This document shows, in pieces, positions 20,406-31,841 of a stretch of 64,000 nucleotides of DNA. This DNA comes from Immersiella caudata. Its lineage: Eukaryota > Ascomycota > Sordariomycetes > Sordariales > Lasiosphaeriaceae. The notes beneath the pieces were generated by a model. It saw only the letters and a program-made list of their open reading frames with translations, searched no databases and was not told the DNA's origin. The stretch spans positions 3,472,001-3,536,000 of the forward strand of contig JAULSU010000006.1 in assembly GCA_030512335.1 (NCBI GenBank), read 5' to 3'. Made by a program: the position numbers and the translations under genes. How positions within the stretch are numbered: position 1 is the first letter of the stretch; each line of letters starts with the position of its first letter.

Positions 20406-22055
20406 TGTGGCAGCGTCGAGGGCCCGCTGTGGATGAATTCGAGCGATAAGGGACAAAGAACAATTCAGAAGCCTGTTCTTGCTCTTTTTTGTTGTCTTGG
20501 TGGAGAGCTGGGAAAATCTGAGGTCGATGTAATCCACCTCGCTTATCGTGTGGCGTCCATGTGGATTGCACGTGGAGGCAAATTGCGATCGCGAGGACGC
20601 GATACGAGCTGAGGCGCGCACCCCGCAACGCCACCTGCCAACGGTTGGCTGGCCCGTTTACCTCGGCGAAGATGCTTGACATCCACGACACGACCAATTT
20701 CATGAAGAGGGTGGGGACTCGCTGCGCTTTTCTATCGTTCCTGAGAGGGAAAACGACGACAATGTTGCCGCAATGCAGGGCATCCGGATATGACACCATA
20801 CTCGTACGCAGCTCGGTGATATCCTTCAGCTACCAACCACTGTCAAAATCCCGGCATCTTGGTATGCATCAAGAATCTGTGCGATACGAAAATCACGTAT
20901 GTGAAGTAGCTTCATTCGTAAACAACTGCTGTCCAGGGTCAAACTAGATGTCTGAGAGCTTGCGGGGTTGCGCTAGCGGACAGAGCTATTTATGACGTCT
21001 ATGGCACTGTAATTCCACCTGAGTTAGGTAGCGTAGTGAGGGTTGTGGTTTGATGCCGTTGACACATGTTTTATCCCCCATCCTATTTGTCACGTATGAC
21101 GGCCGAAGTTACAACCAGTCCCATAGTTGAAAACACCCTTTGTGCCTTGGTCGTTTTGTTCCATAGAAGACAGCCCCTGTTGTTTCCATTTTGTCCGGTT
21201 TCCATTTTGTCCGGAGTTTTAGAATGGAGACAAGCGATGGATGGGCGTAAGATTTAAGCGGCAGTGAGGCTTTGGCGCGTCCACTTCCCGCCAGCGGCAG
21301 CTCCCATGGGTGCCACACGCTACGCGTCCATTTCCCATTTCCCCAGCGCGCTTGCTCCCAGAACCCCGGACAGCCCATGGCGGCTACCCTGGCCGCTTGG
21401 GCCGCCTAAATAGCGCTAAAAGACCAACTCAGGCAAGGAAGAGCGACACTATGGGAAAAGGGCAGGCGAAAAGGAGAAAAACGGTCACGACAAGAAATGC
21501 AATGTTGCAACAGCTAAGCCGCAGGCCTGCCACGAACCTGCCAGATTGACTGCTTCGCCCGCTGGGCGAAGCCCCGAAGCCCTGGGGCGCCTAGGCAGGT
21601 AAATGAGCAAACTACGCAGCGCATACACGAAGGATCATTATTGCGCTAGACAATGGGGGTTTGCCCCGGGGCGCTTGGTCTTGTCGTCGCAGGCGATTCG
21701 ACTTGTCATGCGCCGAGCCTTGAGGTCGCCGGGGCCGAAATGATGGCAACCGGCGAAAGGGGGCCCGCACCTGCCACTCGGAGCCTTTCCACGTGCGGGC
21801 ACGAATAACGAATAAGACCCGGCCGTCCCTTCCTTCTCGCCATGCGGCGCGTTTCGCTTTGCCTCGTGTGTCCCATTCGCTGCGGGAGTCTGATCGAAAA
21901 CCTTGTCGTCATCCCCACGTGGTTTCGGGCTTTTTAGACCGCAAAGTCCACGGCAGTTACTTTACTGCGTCCGCTCATTGAGATCGTCCCGGCCCATATA
22001 CACTCGTTTCATCCCATTATCATTATCACAAACCCCCCCCCCCCCCCAAAAAAAC
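20406..22055. other. intergenic, promoter side of the secreted flavoprotein
   Basis: No gene recognised. The last 25 bases hold a C15-A7 tract abutting the next start codon. Confidence 0.45.
22033..22054 (+). repeat. C15-A7 homopolymer pair just before a start codon
   Basis: Fifteen C (22033-22047) followed by seven A (22048-22054), then C and the ATG at 22056. It lies in the probable 5' untranslated leader of the flavoprotein gene. Confidence 0.9.
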
Positions 22056-23579
22056 ATGGCCGTCATGAGATTCGCCAGCGCCCTGCTGGCCGCGGCCTCG
22101 CTCGCTGTCGCCGCTCCCGCGCCGTCCGCGCCTCTGCCGACCAGCGTCGCCACCAGCGAGATCGACGTCGATGTTGCCATCGTCGGCGCCGGAGCCAGCG
22201 GAGGCTACGCTGCCATCCGCTTGAAGGAGGACTTTGGCAAGAGCATTGCTGTCATCGAGAAGGGCGCCGCACTTGTGAGACCTACCCTGCCCCGCCTCTG
22301 CCTGAAGATTGCGAACTTGGCCAAAGATGGAGACTAACACATCCAGGGCGGTCACGTCTCGACCTTCGACGACCCGGTGGCCGGTCGCGCCTTTGAGTTC
22401 GGCGTCCAGACCTTCAATGACTACGGTCCGGCATCGGCTTTCTTCGACCGTCTCGGCATCCCGTACTCCGAAGGACCCCGCGCGGGTCTGACGGACATGT
22501 ACGTCGACTTCAGGACCGGTGACCAGGTGGCCTTCGTACCTGCGGCGTTCTTCCCCAACACCCTGGGTGCCCTCCAGACGTTCCTTGACGTCGTTGCGCC
22601 GTGGGAAGACCTCATCCTCCCTGGATACTGGAACTTCCCCGAACCAGAGGACATCCCCGAGGATCTTCTGCTGCCCTTCGGCGAGTTCGTTGTCAAGTAC
22701 GGCATCCAGGACTGTGTCAACCTCGTTTTCCAGATCACAGGCATGGGTTCTGGTGACATGAAGAACAGGCTCACCATGTACGTTCTGTCGGCATTCGGTC
22801 CTCCGATGATCCGTGCCTTCCTCGGCGTCGACGCAATCTTCACCCCCAACTCGCGTCGCAACATCGAGGTCTACCAGAAGATCCAAGCCCGTCTCGCCTC
22901 TGACCTGCTCCTCGGCTCGATTGTCGTACAGTCCGAGCGCACCAACACCGGCCACACCCTCTGGGTCAAGAAGCAGTCCACCGGCGAGTACACTCTGGTC
23001 CGCGCCGCCAAGCTTCTCATCGCCATCGAGCCTACCAAGGCCAACATGAAGCCCTTCGCACTGGACGCTGAGGAGAAGGCCGTCTTTGAGAAGTTCCAGC
23101 ACCAGCGTGTGCACGCCGGCATTGTCTCCCACCCACAGCTTCCTCAGGGCATCTCTATCGTGAACACTGTGGTTGAGGCCGTTCCCTCCAACTACCTCGA
23201 GCTGCCTCAACCCAACTTCAACGGACGCTTCGACCACATGGGCGCTAGCTCCTCCAACTGGCGCGTGCTCATGGTGGGTGACGAGAAGTTTGACGTGTGC
23301 AAGGCCCAGAAGCTCGTCAGGAAGAATTTCCGTGACATGCGTGCCAAGGGCACTCTCCCTGCTGGCGGCCCAGTCGAGCTCGAGATCAAGGCCTGGGCTG
23401 ACCACGGGGCCATGCACATGCACTTTCCCAAGAAGGAGATTAAGGAAGGCTATATCCAGCGTCTGTATGCCCTCCAAGGGCGCACCCAGACTTGGTGGAC
23501 CGGTGGTGCTTTCAGCCACCAGTTCCAGTCCGTCCTCTGGGCGTTTGATGATGTGCTCCTGGGCAACATGGGACTCTGA
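22056..23579 (+). CDS. secreted FAD-dependent oxidoreductase (cyclopiazonate dehydrogenase-like)
   Basis: Flavoprotein of 483 residues in the amine-oxidase-fold group that includes fungal beta-cyclopiazonate dehydrogenase. Exon 1 is 22056-22274, the intron 22275-22346 (GTGAGA, branch CTAAC, CAG, phase 0), and exon 2 22347-23579. An N-terminal signal peptide (M-R-F-A-S-A-L-L-A-A-A-S-L-A-V-A-A) is followed by the dinucleotide-binding motif V-G-A-G-A-S-G-G at residues 43-50 and an acidic end to the second strand (V-I-E-K-G). The splice join gives A-L-G-G-H-V-S-T-F, the FAD pyrophosphate contact of this group. The C-terminus holds W-W-T-G-G-A-F. Substrate unknown; no secondary-metabolite backbone gene is adjacent. 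The start codon choice is supported by the signal peptide; the frame is open upstream to 21903 but without one. Confidence 0.87.
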
Positions 23580-24800
23580 GACTGTCGGAGTAAACCAAAC
23601 AAACATCTTTCTGGTTACTTGAGCGTCAATCTTCCATGTACATAGTACCCATCTACCCCATCTAATGACTTCTCCCTGATCGTGTATATAGCCGCATGGT
23701 TTGGAAAGAAAAATGGCAGACGTTCAATCGGCCGGATCCAAAATTGGTAGGTGCAAAATGAGCGATCCGTGAACTTGCGGAACCAAGCTGAGGGTCCCCG
23801 GAGTTGACCCACGATGTTCCTGCGTTGAGATGAGGTCCGCCGCGGCTGCAGCGTCTCACACCCGCCATGTTACCCCTGGTAGCGGGCGATCACCCCATTG
23901 GCGCGCCTCTAAACGTCCCGTAGCGCGGTACCCTGGCTGCATATTCTTGCATTGGTGTTGGATTGCCAATGTTCTATCTTGGCTTGGCGTCTTGGCCGAG
24001 TGCCGAGCCGTCCTTCCACCGCGATCAAAGCGTCATGACGAGGGTGCCGTTGGTGTTCTGCAAGCCACCTGCTTGAAATTAACCAACTGGTGCCGGAAAC
24101 TGGATTTGACTCCCTGCATCCAAGATGTCACTCGACGACGAGCGAATTTCAATAGGAGAGCTATGCAAGCGCTGACTCGCATTTGTTGCTGTACGAAAGT
24201 GAGAAAAAGGGGGGACCGAAAATCAAAGCAGGATGGGGTCGGCTCCCCTTTCCCTAGGGACGACCTCAGCCCCTTGACGTTACGTTGAGGTAAACATTGA
24301 CTAATACGATTCAGCATTAGCGCTCACGACCCCAGGAAAATTCTTGTCTTTTCGAGACTAGAACATTCGGGTGAGATGAGTGCCCTCCTTCGCGGTTTCA
24401 GACCCCAAGGCTGGCTGTCTTTGCGAAGTCAAAAAATGGTTATTCCTTCTTGCACCGCCGCCCTCGCCCAAATTCGAGGTTCCAATAAATCATACGGATC
24501 CGTACCAGGCTTCGATATCAAGTTGCAACACTTGCATGCCCAGCAAACTCCCATCCCAATAGACAAGTGCAAACAAAGAGTGATATGTATATGAGATCGT
24601 CAAGGCATTCAATCCAAGTGGCTGAGCACAGCTCGCCATACTAACTATCCTTACAATTACATGGTCGTTGCTACCTAATTTTCACACGCGTGAGACTCGT
24701 GCCAAAGCGGCAGAATATCTCCCCCATTTTTCTTGCAAACATAAAGAACGTTGACCATTTTTCGCGCGCTTCGGACAGCCATCTAAGCGTCAAGATTGAG
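23580..24800. other. intergenic between convergent genes
   Basis: No gene recognised on either strand. Confidence 0.45.
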
Positions 24801-26204
24801 TCAGCTCTTCACACCAAATTCCGTCGCCACCACAATCCCTTTTTTCCCTGGCTTCCCTTGCCCCAGAATCATCTCACTGCTGCTGGCATCATCTCCCTTG
24901 TAAGCCCCTCTCCCGCTCTGGACCGTGACCCCATTCCCGGGATACAACGGTGCACCACCTTGGGTGCCCATGACGGGGTACATCTCAGAGTCTCTAGCTC
25001 TCGGCTTTCCATGCTCCAGTTCGTAATCGTTGTCGTTGCTGATAGTGTCGAGGTCGTCCTTGCGACTACGCGAGGCGGAGGGGGTGTCGAGCCGTTCATG
25101 GCCGTTCTGGCGCTGACCGAAGGAACGAGAGCCCCAGGTGTGAAGGGAGGAGGGGCCGGTACCCTTGGTGCCGGAGCGGTGGGTAGAGCCGAGCTTGAGG
25201 ATATTGTTCAAAAGGGGCTTGAGTGTTGCGGCGCAGGCGGCGATGATACCAAAGTTGAGTTGGAGGCTGAATCTGTTAGTGGGGTTGTTTGGACAAAAAA
25301 GGGGACAAGTGACTTGCAATCCGTAAAAGGTGACGTTTGCCTCAAACCACCTGTCGCGCTCACCACCAAAGGCAATTTGATAGACTGCCTTGGCAATGCC
25401 AAAGCCTACGGCAAAGTAACCCAAAGAGAGAACGAGAACGAGGTACATCTTGGTGCGTGTCTTCATCTGGAGACCGAGAATGATGGGAATCGGAAAGGCG
25501 GCGAACAGGATGTCGGTAGCGATGTTGAAGCTGGTATTGATGAGGCCGAACTTGATGAACAGCGTGATGGGGTAACACTTGGGGTCGTTGACCGGGTCAG
25601 GAATGAGGCTTGCGTCCCAGTACGCTGCCATGGGATTGCACTGCAGGAAGAAAGTGAACCAGGCCATGATGGAGTAGGCCACGACGATGCCCATGGTAAC
25701 CCAGATGGCGAGGTTGTACCATCTGTGTGTGCTCAATCGGAGTAGGCCGAAGCCGATCGAGAGCTTGAGGAAGCCAAGAGCGGTGATCGCGCTGATGATA
25801 GACTGCCAGAAGCTGGCGTGGTAGAAGTTTTTCGTCATCACAGGATCCGACACCATTACGATGAGATGCCTCCCGAGCCCGTTATAGCCTTGTATCACGA
25901 AAGCAATCCATCCTCCCAAGGCGCATAACTGTTGACTGTCAGTTGCTGAGCTGTGGCAGAGAGAGAGAGAGTGAGGGAGATGAGAGAAACGCACTGCTGA
26001 CACGCAGATACACGCATCGTCCTTGCCAAAGGCCTTGACGACAAAAAGGCGCGCGTACAACCGGAGGGCCACGAATGTCAGTGCAATGAAGTGGAATGTG
26101 GTCAGGACCCCGAGGATGCGCGGCAGGTTGGTCTCGTGGGCGAAGGCCGGATCCATGAACCGTGGCGGAGGGCCGGTAGGCTTCCCGACGCTACTTGACG
26201 ACAT
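24801..26204 (-). CDS. PTH11-like seven-helix membrane protein (fungal rhodopsin-fold)
   Basis: Integral membrane protein of the fungal rhodopsin-domain family (SAT4/PTH11-like, PF20684), without a CFEM domain. Seven hydrophobic helices are visible, starting with L-P-R-I-L-G-V-L-T-T-F-H-F-I-A and ending before K-P-L-L-N-N-I-L. The conserved loop L-R-L-Y-A-R follows helix 1. The C-terminal tail of about 120 residues is Ser/Gly/Arg-rich and presumably cytosolic. The whole interval is one open frame, yet two in-frame introns are likely: 25929-25994 (66 nt, GTGCGT...CAG), which removes a Ser/His-rich insertion between helices 1 and 2, and 25273-25317 (45 nt), which has a GC donor (GCAAGT), branch CTAAC and CAG. 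The second boundary is uncertain. Members act as putative receptors; the ligand is unknown. Confidence 0.85.
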   Translation of the reverse strand: MSSSSVGKPTGPPPRFMDPAFAHETNLPRILGVLTTFHFIALTFVALRLYARLFVVKAFGKDDACICVSAVRFSHLPHSLSLCHSSATDSQQLCALGGWIAFVIQGYNGLGRHLIVMVSDPVMTKNFYHASFWQSIISAITALGFLKLSIGFGLLRLSTHRWYNLAIWVTMGIVVAYSIMAWFTFFLQCNPMAAYWDASLIPDPVNDPKCYPITLFIKFGLINTSFNIATDILFAAFPIPIILGLQMKTRTKMYLVLVLSLGYFAVGFGIAKAVYQIAFGGERDRWFEANVTFYGLQVTCPLFCPNNPTNRFSLQLNFGIIAACAATLKPLLNNILKLGSTHRSGTKGTGPSSLHTWGSRSFGQRQNGHERLDTPSASRSRKDDLDTISNDNDYELEHGKPRARDSEMYPVMGTQGGAPLYPGNGVTVQSGRGAYKGDDASSSEMILGQGKPGKKGIVVATEFGVKS

Positions 26205-27303
26205 GTTGGCTGAGGATATTCACTGCTTTTCCTCAGAGGTGACTGTCCACTTGCTGGCACTGGCACGGGGGCGATCGACAATCGGCGGGTCAGATCGAGG
26301 GAAGCTGAAGGAGCGAATGAACGCCTTGCTTGGGACCAGGACGCTAGGCTTTCGGGGAACGGCGGCGGCGGAGCGGAGGTTTAAGTCATGGTCACGATCT
26401 GCTCTCAGGCCGCCATGCCGGGACAAAAAAAAAGAGGAAGAAAACGACGGGTGCTGTTGCCAGGTCTGCGGGGGTATGCGTGTGTGTGTGTACTCTGAAG
26501 GGAGGAAATTCGAGGACCCAGGTTGCCAGAACCTTGGTGCAGCGGCTGCAGAGATCGTGCCTGCCCCCGAAGCCCCGGCCGGTCAGGTACCTCCTTCCGC
26601 AGGATTCGGGCGATGGATCATGGATCGTGGTGCGGCCCTACCGTTCCCCAAGCTTGGCGGCATCGAACCTCTAACCGATCCGGATTCATGCCGTTTCGCT
26701 ACCACTCCGCGCCTCCCACCAAACACCCATCTCGATTGATGTTTCCTTCCGATTTTACTCTTTGCTGCCCTAAATACTCCTCTGCAATATCGCTTCACCG
26801 GGTCCCGCCTCGACGCCAATTCCACGAGGGTCCAACGTCTGTTCGTTTTAGTGCCGGGGGCTCATCACCTCAACCACGGAATGCCGGCCTCGAAACTTTT
26901 TGGCGGGCGGCGTCTGCCGGCACTAGCCCGGGCGGGCCCCCACCATCGAGACTGTGCAGTCTGCCACTTTTCGAGAAGCAGCTTGCTGCCTTATCGAGGG
27001 GACCTGCGGCGCCCGGAAAGCTGGCAGAGCCGCCAAGCCAGTATATGCACCGCACGGCCACGACGGACACCATGTGCATTGCGTGGCTGACCTTCAGTAG
27101 CAAGTGCCCCCCGACTCTCCTGAATGGTTGCCAATCGGTATCAAGTACGGCAATCTCCTGCGACCGAAGGCCATGCGGTGTCGACGACGGCTGGCAAGCT
27201 TGCTAGCGCGCGCTGACCGCGAGAAGTCGACGTAGCTGCTGTGGTGTTGCCGGCCGCCCGCGCAGGTCGTTTTACGCAATTCTGCGACCGTCGCATTGTG
27301 GTT

Positions 27304-27343
27304 CACCCTCGCGGTTACATCACCCTCGCGGTTACATCACCCT
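27304..27343 (+). repeat. 17-bp direct repeat, 2.3 copies
   Basis: C-A-C-C-C-T-C-G-C-G-G-T-T-A-C-A-T at 27304-27320 is repeated perfectly at 27321-27337 and begins again at 27338. Confidence 0.85.
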
Positions 27344-27595
27344 GGTACTGGTAAGCCACGGAGATGAGAGGCAACAAGAAAGCTCACATTTCACAGACAA
27401 ATTCTTCCTACACTTTGACCAAAACGAGTTTGGCGCCCAGCTACCTATTTGCGGGGGTGGTTTAGCTTGTGCTTGGCGTTGCAGAGCTATTTCAACAAGC
27501 CTCAAGTTCGCAGCCCCAAAATTCAGCCCCAAGCACAGTGCCGGATGGCCAACCCCACGCAGAGAAGTTCCTGGGGAAGAAGGCGCCACCACGTC

Positions 27596-27635
27596 ATTGG
27601 TCATTGGTCATTGGTCATTGGTTATTGGTCATTGG
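27596..27635 (-). promoter_or_regulatory. cluster of six CCAAT boxes at 7-bp spacing
   Basis: ATTGG occurs at 27596, 27603, 27610, 27617, 27624 and 27631, giving six CCAAT pentamers on the minus strand in perfect 7-bp phase. CCAAT is the binding site of the fungal Hap2/3/5 complex, but no gene lies close by, so function is unproven. Confidence 0.5.
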
Positions 27636-29703
27636 CGCATCGAGGGAAAAAACGCTGGAACGGTTCCCAAGAAAAGCGGCAAGCCAGGTGCACCACCCCT
27701 GCGGATTCGTGCTGCAATACGGATGTATGTGGACATTCAACACCAACCCTTCCCCAGCTTTCAGCCCCCCAAGTTCCGCGAGATGAAGTTGGATACAGCA
27801 CGCCAAGCCGCGTTCTGCGCTCGGTGCTCTTCCCTCGCAGTGCAGCCTTCTCCCAAGCTTGCGCACTGATAATGTGCTCCAGTTTTCGGTGATTTTCGAA
27901 GCCCTTCTAAGGGAAAGCGAGCTGCAAGTAACCCCCGGCCCGCCCTGTGTGGTATTCCGCAGCCGTTTAGAACCCTTTTTGCTACCTAGTTAGCGCGAGG
28001 CCGTGCAGAGGGTTCTGCAGCCGAAAGAGGGCGGAAATACGCACTGGCGAAGCACCAGCGGCCGCTTGAAGTTTTCGTTTATACTGCGGTTACCTCGCCT
28101 AGAGAGACACAAACACATCAAACGACGTCAAATCCAACAATCGCCTCGATGCGGAGAGACAGGCTTCCCCAGACTTGGACCCAAGTTTCGCACGTGAGAT
28201 GAACAAAAGAAAGCAACGAGTCAGGGCATTCCCTACCAGCACCGATGGCGCCCCCTTGGCGCAGTCAACCTGCCACGGAGAGCCAAGCCGAAGCCAAGCC
28301 GACCAGCCAGGACATCGTCTACTTTTGCCAAGCTCAAGGGAAATGCTTGGTCAAGGGGGCTGCTGCCCTTGTGCTGGCAATACGATGAGGTGATCAGCAC
28401 AGCTGACCCTAACGGATTCGCCAGCGAACTCGGTGAGATTCAGCGAGATTCAGGGTTGCAAGGAAATCGCTTGGGTTTTTCTCTCACAACGTGATCGTTC
28501 CGAGGCCTGGAACTCTGGGATTCGGTCGCGCTTGGCGAGACGAACGAGGGAGGTAAGACACTTTATTCGGGACGGCGTAACCCCTCCTTGTCGACTCCGG
28601 GGGCGCAACGGAGGACGGCAAGAGGGTCCTGAAAAGCGAACACATGGGAGCGCGCTGACCTCGTTTGTTGCCGCCGTTGGACGCTTTCCCGCAAGCTCTA
28701 AGGAAGATAAGAGATTCGGTGGGTAGTTGGCGGGGTTCCGTGTGGTTCCTGCCTTTGCTTGTCTCTGGTTTCATGGTTTGTTTGCGTCAATGCGAAACGT
28801 ATGTGACTTCGTCACCCTCTATGCATGCTGTTTGATGACAAAGGTTGGTGTCGTGAGCGCTGTGCTGCTGAAGGACAAGAGGCTCAAGCGGTTCGGGCTG
28901 TCGTGGTGGGTCGCACAAGGTCCTCTGGGGGTCCAATTCTGTGGATGCCGTGGTGATGCCCATGTTGGCGACCGGGGAATGACTCGGGGACCTGCGGAGA
29001 CACCCACCTATTTGGGCACTGGCAGGAGGGACAACCTTGTGGGCACGACCCAAGCAAACGACCTGCATAGCCGCGGATGCAAACTTGCACTCTCTCGTTG
29101 CTCCTTTGAACAATCACTCATTGACTACAAGCCCCGGGAGAGAGAAAAAGGGGCATTGCTTGCGAATGCGGATACTACATACTGGCACAGCGCGGATTAA
29201 ACTGGGAACAAATCTCTGGTCTAGGGAGTCATTACTTTTAGCTAAGAGCAGTCAATAGGCCTAGCATCCTCCATACTCTAGAGCGTGCTAAGGAAAATGG
29301 CTGGCTACCTATGGTGCGGGATGCTTCGTATTTGTACTCGCACTCTCTGCCTCATACCAATCTTCTGCGCGAACCCAACAGTCGTGTCTCGGTCCTCTTG
29401 TGCTGCAGGCTACGGGATGACTTGGTGGAGCGTGAAACCGCAGGATTTATTGGCATGGCTAAATCTCATCGTCTCCGATCCAGTTGTGATCCAAAATCAC
29501 CTAGATAGTATGGCCATGGCGGCCTCAAGACGGGTAGGCTCGACTTTCTGCTAAAATGCAAAGAGTCAAGTCGCGAGGTCTTGGTGTTTGTGTTGTCTTT
29601 GGATTTTGACTTCATGGCTGCAAGCCATGTGATATGAATAAAAAACGATGCAAACTTGAAGAATAGAGGCTTTGTTGACTTGCGAGTTACACACCAAATT
29701 CTC

Positions 29704-29735
29704 GTTTGCCCATTTGCCCATTTGCCCATTTGCCG
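29704..29735 (+). repeat. 8-bp tandem repeat, four copies
   Basis: ATTTGCCC-type units in direct succession in non-coding DNA. Confidence 0.8.
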
Positions 29736-30477
29736 TGAAATCTGCCGTAAAAGAGGAGAGGTGGCTTGTAGATCGGAGAGTTTTCAAGCACCAGCCACTT
29801 TGGTGCATTGCTCTGATCAAGACAGGGGTGCGTCGTGGGCATGAAAGGGGGCTTACTGTGGGTTCGGGTTGAGGCCCGTGGATCCGGTGTCTGGCTGAAG
29901 GGATTTGTTTCCTTGAGAGTTCTCCTGGGAATTCTTCTTGGCGCTGAAACGATCCAATGGAAGATCGATGTCTCTGTCTCAAGAGTATTGAACTTCAGAG
30001 CTTTCGGCTGGTCAAGTGCTTTCGACTCGAACGCAATCTGCAGTCTTTTTGGCAGCCAGACACGATGGGTGTCGCTTGTCTTGTCACCCAATATGATGGA
30101 CTTTTGTTGCTGGGTCTGGTGCCTGCTGTGCCGCTGACGATTGTGGCGCTGCTCACCAGACATTGGGATCATCCTTCGAATGACATCTGTGCCGTAGACT
30201 AAAGACTCTAGTTCAATTCACAAGGCTGACTTGGCCGTCCCGCGCACATGGTTCTATTCCTGAACGCGAATCCAATTCGTCAACGTTATTCGGGCCGGCA
30301 TGTGGGATGGAGTCGTTCGCAGACTGAACCAGGTTCTCGGACTGGAAGTCAACCAGTCATTGGGAGAGTCGCAAGAGCCGCAGGATCGAGATTCCATACG
30401 CGGGTAATTACAGATGAATATGCGCAGTGCTTTTGCAATCGTGGGGGAGTCAACCTTGCGAGCATGGGATGACAATT

Positions 30478-30483
30478 TATAAA
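30478..30483 (+). promoter_or_regulatory. TATA box of the tyrosinase gene
   Basis: TATAAA lies 73 bases upstream of the tyrosinase ATG at 30556, a normal distance for a fungal core promoter with a short leader. Confidence 0.55.
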
Positions 30484-30555
30484 GAGGAGATCTGATGGCC
30501 TCGAAATACCATTCTGTTCGACAGCAGCAGCCCGAAGTCGACCAACCCAGCCAAC

Positions 30556-31640
30556 ATGAAGTTCCTCCATCTCACCACTTTGGCTGGCGTCGCCCTGGCC
30601 GTCCCTGCGGAGCTCTCCTCAAGACAAACTTGCAGCTCCCCTAAGCTGCGCAAGTCCTGGAGTAAGGCCACGGCAGCAGAGAAGACGGCATACATCAACG
30701 CCGCCCTCTGCCTCGTGACGAAGCCTTCGAAGCTCAGGGTCTCGACTCATACCAGCCTGTACGACGACTTTTCATACGTGCACGCTGCCCTGACCAGGCA
30801 GAGTGAGTGTTCTCCCTGCCCTGAATTCTTTTGCTGGTCCTGACAGAAGTGTAGTACACAGCTACGCCGTGTTCCTGCCCTGGCATCGCTACTTTGTCCA
30901 AGTGTACGAGAATGCGCTTCGCGAGTGTGGCTACACCGGAACGGCCATGTACTGGGACTGGGTCGCCGACTCGGCGGCGCCTTCTAGGGCTGCGGTTTGG
31001 GATCCCGTCCTCGGCTTCGGTGGCAACGGCGTGAATTCTGGCGATAATGGTCCTCGGAAACGAGTTACTGATGGCCCGTTCAAGAACCTCCGGCCGACGT
31101 ACTGGAACAGTGATGTCCAGCCGCACTGGCTGAGTCGGGATTGGGTTCCCGGTGACGCTTCCAGCGGGCGGATCGAGATATCGGGCCACGAATACACCCC
31201 TGCCATCATGGCTTCCATCAACTCGGAAACCAAGTACGACGATTTCAGACAAAGGCTTGAGAACGGCCCCCATGCTGCGGTTCATGGAGGCGTTGGCGGT
31301 GGCCCGCGTGGTCTGGGCGACCTTGGCTTCCAAGATGCTTCTCCGAATGGTACGTCCAAGTCGCCCATGTTCCAAATCCCCTCGACTCTGCTAACCCTCA
31401 CTCCCAGACCCCTTGTTCTTCCTCCATCACACTCAAGTCGACAGGCTTTGGTGGCTTTGGCAGCAGCAGAACCCCTCGGCCAGAACGATGGCGTACGAGG
31501 GCACCCGGCCTCTTCCTGACGGCCTTGCGGGCCCACCAGCCACCTTGAACGATCCGTTGCTCATGGCAGGGCTGGCTTCGGATGGTGTCGTGAGGGACTA
31601 TATGGATGTCAAGGGTGGGAAGCTGTGCTATACGTACTAA
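30556..31640 (+). CDS. secreted tyrosinase (type-3 copper monooxygenase)
   Basis: Tyrosinase central-domain protein of 324 residues; the family hydroxylates phenols and oxidises catechols to quinones with a dicopper site. Exons are 30556-30802, 30855-31349 and 31408-31640; both introns are short and all joins are in phase. Using the acceptor GTGTAG at 30854 rather than the nearer CAG gives the conserved R-Q-I-H-S-Y-A-V-F-L-P-W-H-R-Y-F. CuA ligands are H76 (D-D-F-S-Y-V-H), H84 and H93. CuB ligands are H222 and H226 (P-H-A-A-V-H-G-G) and H254 in D-P-L-F-F-L-H-H-T-Q-V-D-R-L-W. A signal peptide (M-K-F-L-H-L-T-T-L-A-G-V-A-L-A) is present and the C-terminal shielding domain of melanin tyrosinases is absent, as in the short secreted or secondary-metabolism forms. 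Substrate unknown. Confidence 0.92.
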
Positions 31641-31841
31641 ATTTCTGAAATATACGGAATGCCCCGTTTCAGACTGCAACCAATCTTTATCTGTTTCAAC
31701 TTGGATGGGAAACTTTGATCTGTTCACTTGTTAGATCGTTGAAATGATGACTGAAATTCTGCCAGTTATTGGTGGAGATCCCTTATCAGCGAGGACGTCC
31801 CAATTCTACCCCTCAACCTCTTCACCCTCACCTTCTTCCTC

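Larger units (their letters stand above)
26205..30555. other. 4.3-kb gene desert
   Basis: No gene supported. Several short tandem motifs occur: six ATTGG (CCAAT-box) copies at 27596-27635, a 17-bp direct repeat at 27304-27343, and an 8-bp repeat (ATTTGCCC) at 29704-29735. A TATA box at 30478-30483 serves the tyrosinase gene downstream. Confidence 0.45.

Noticed and set aside
22026..23606. 526-codon minus-strand ORF over the flavoprotein gene
   Set aside because: Antisense shadow; the plus strand has signal peptide, Rossmann motif and a good intron.
26523..27206. 227-codon plus-strand ORF in the gene desert
   Set aside because: No signal peptide, domain or family resemblance; Pro/Arg/Ser-rich composition typical of chance frames in GC-rich DNA.
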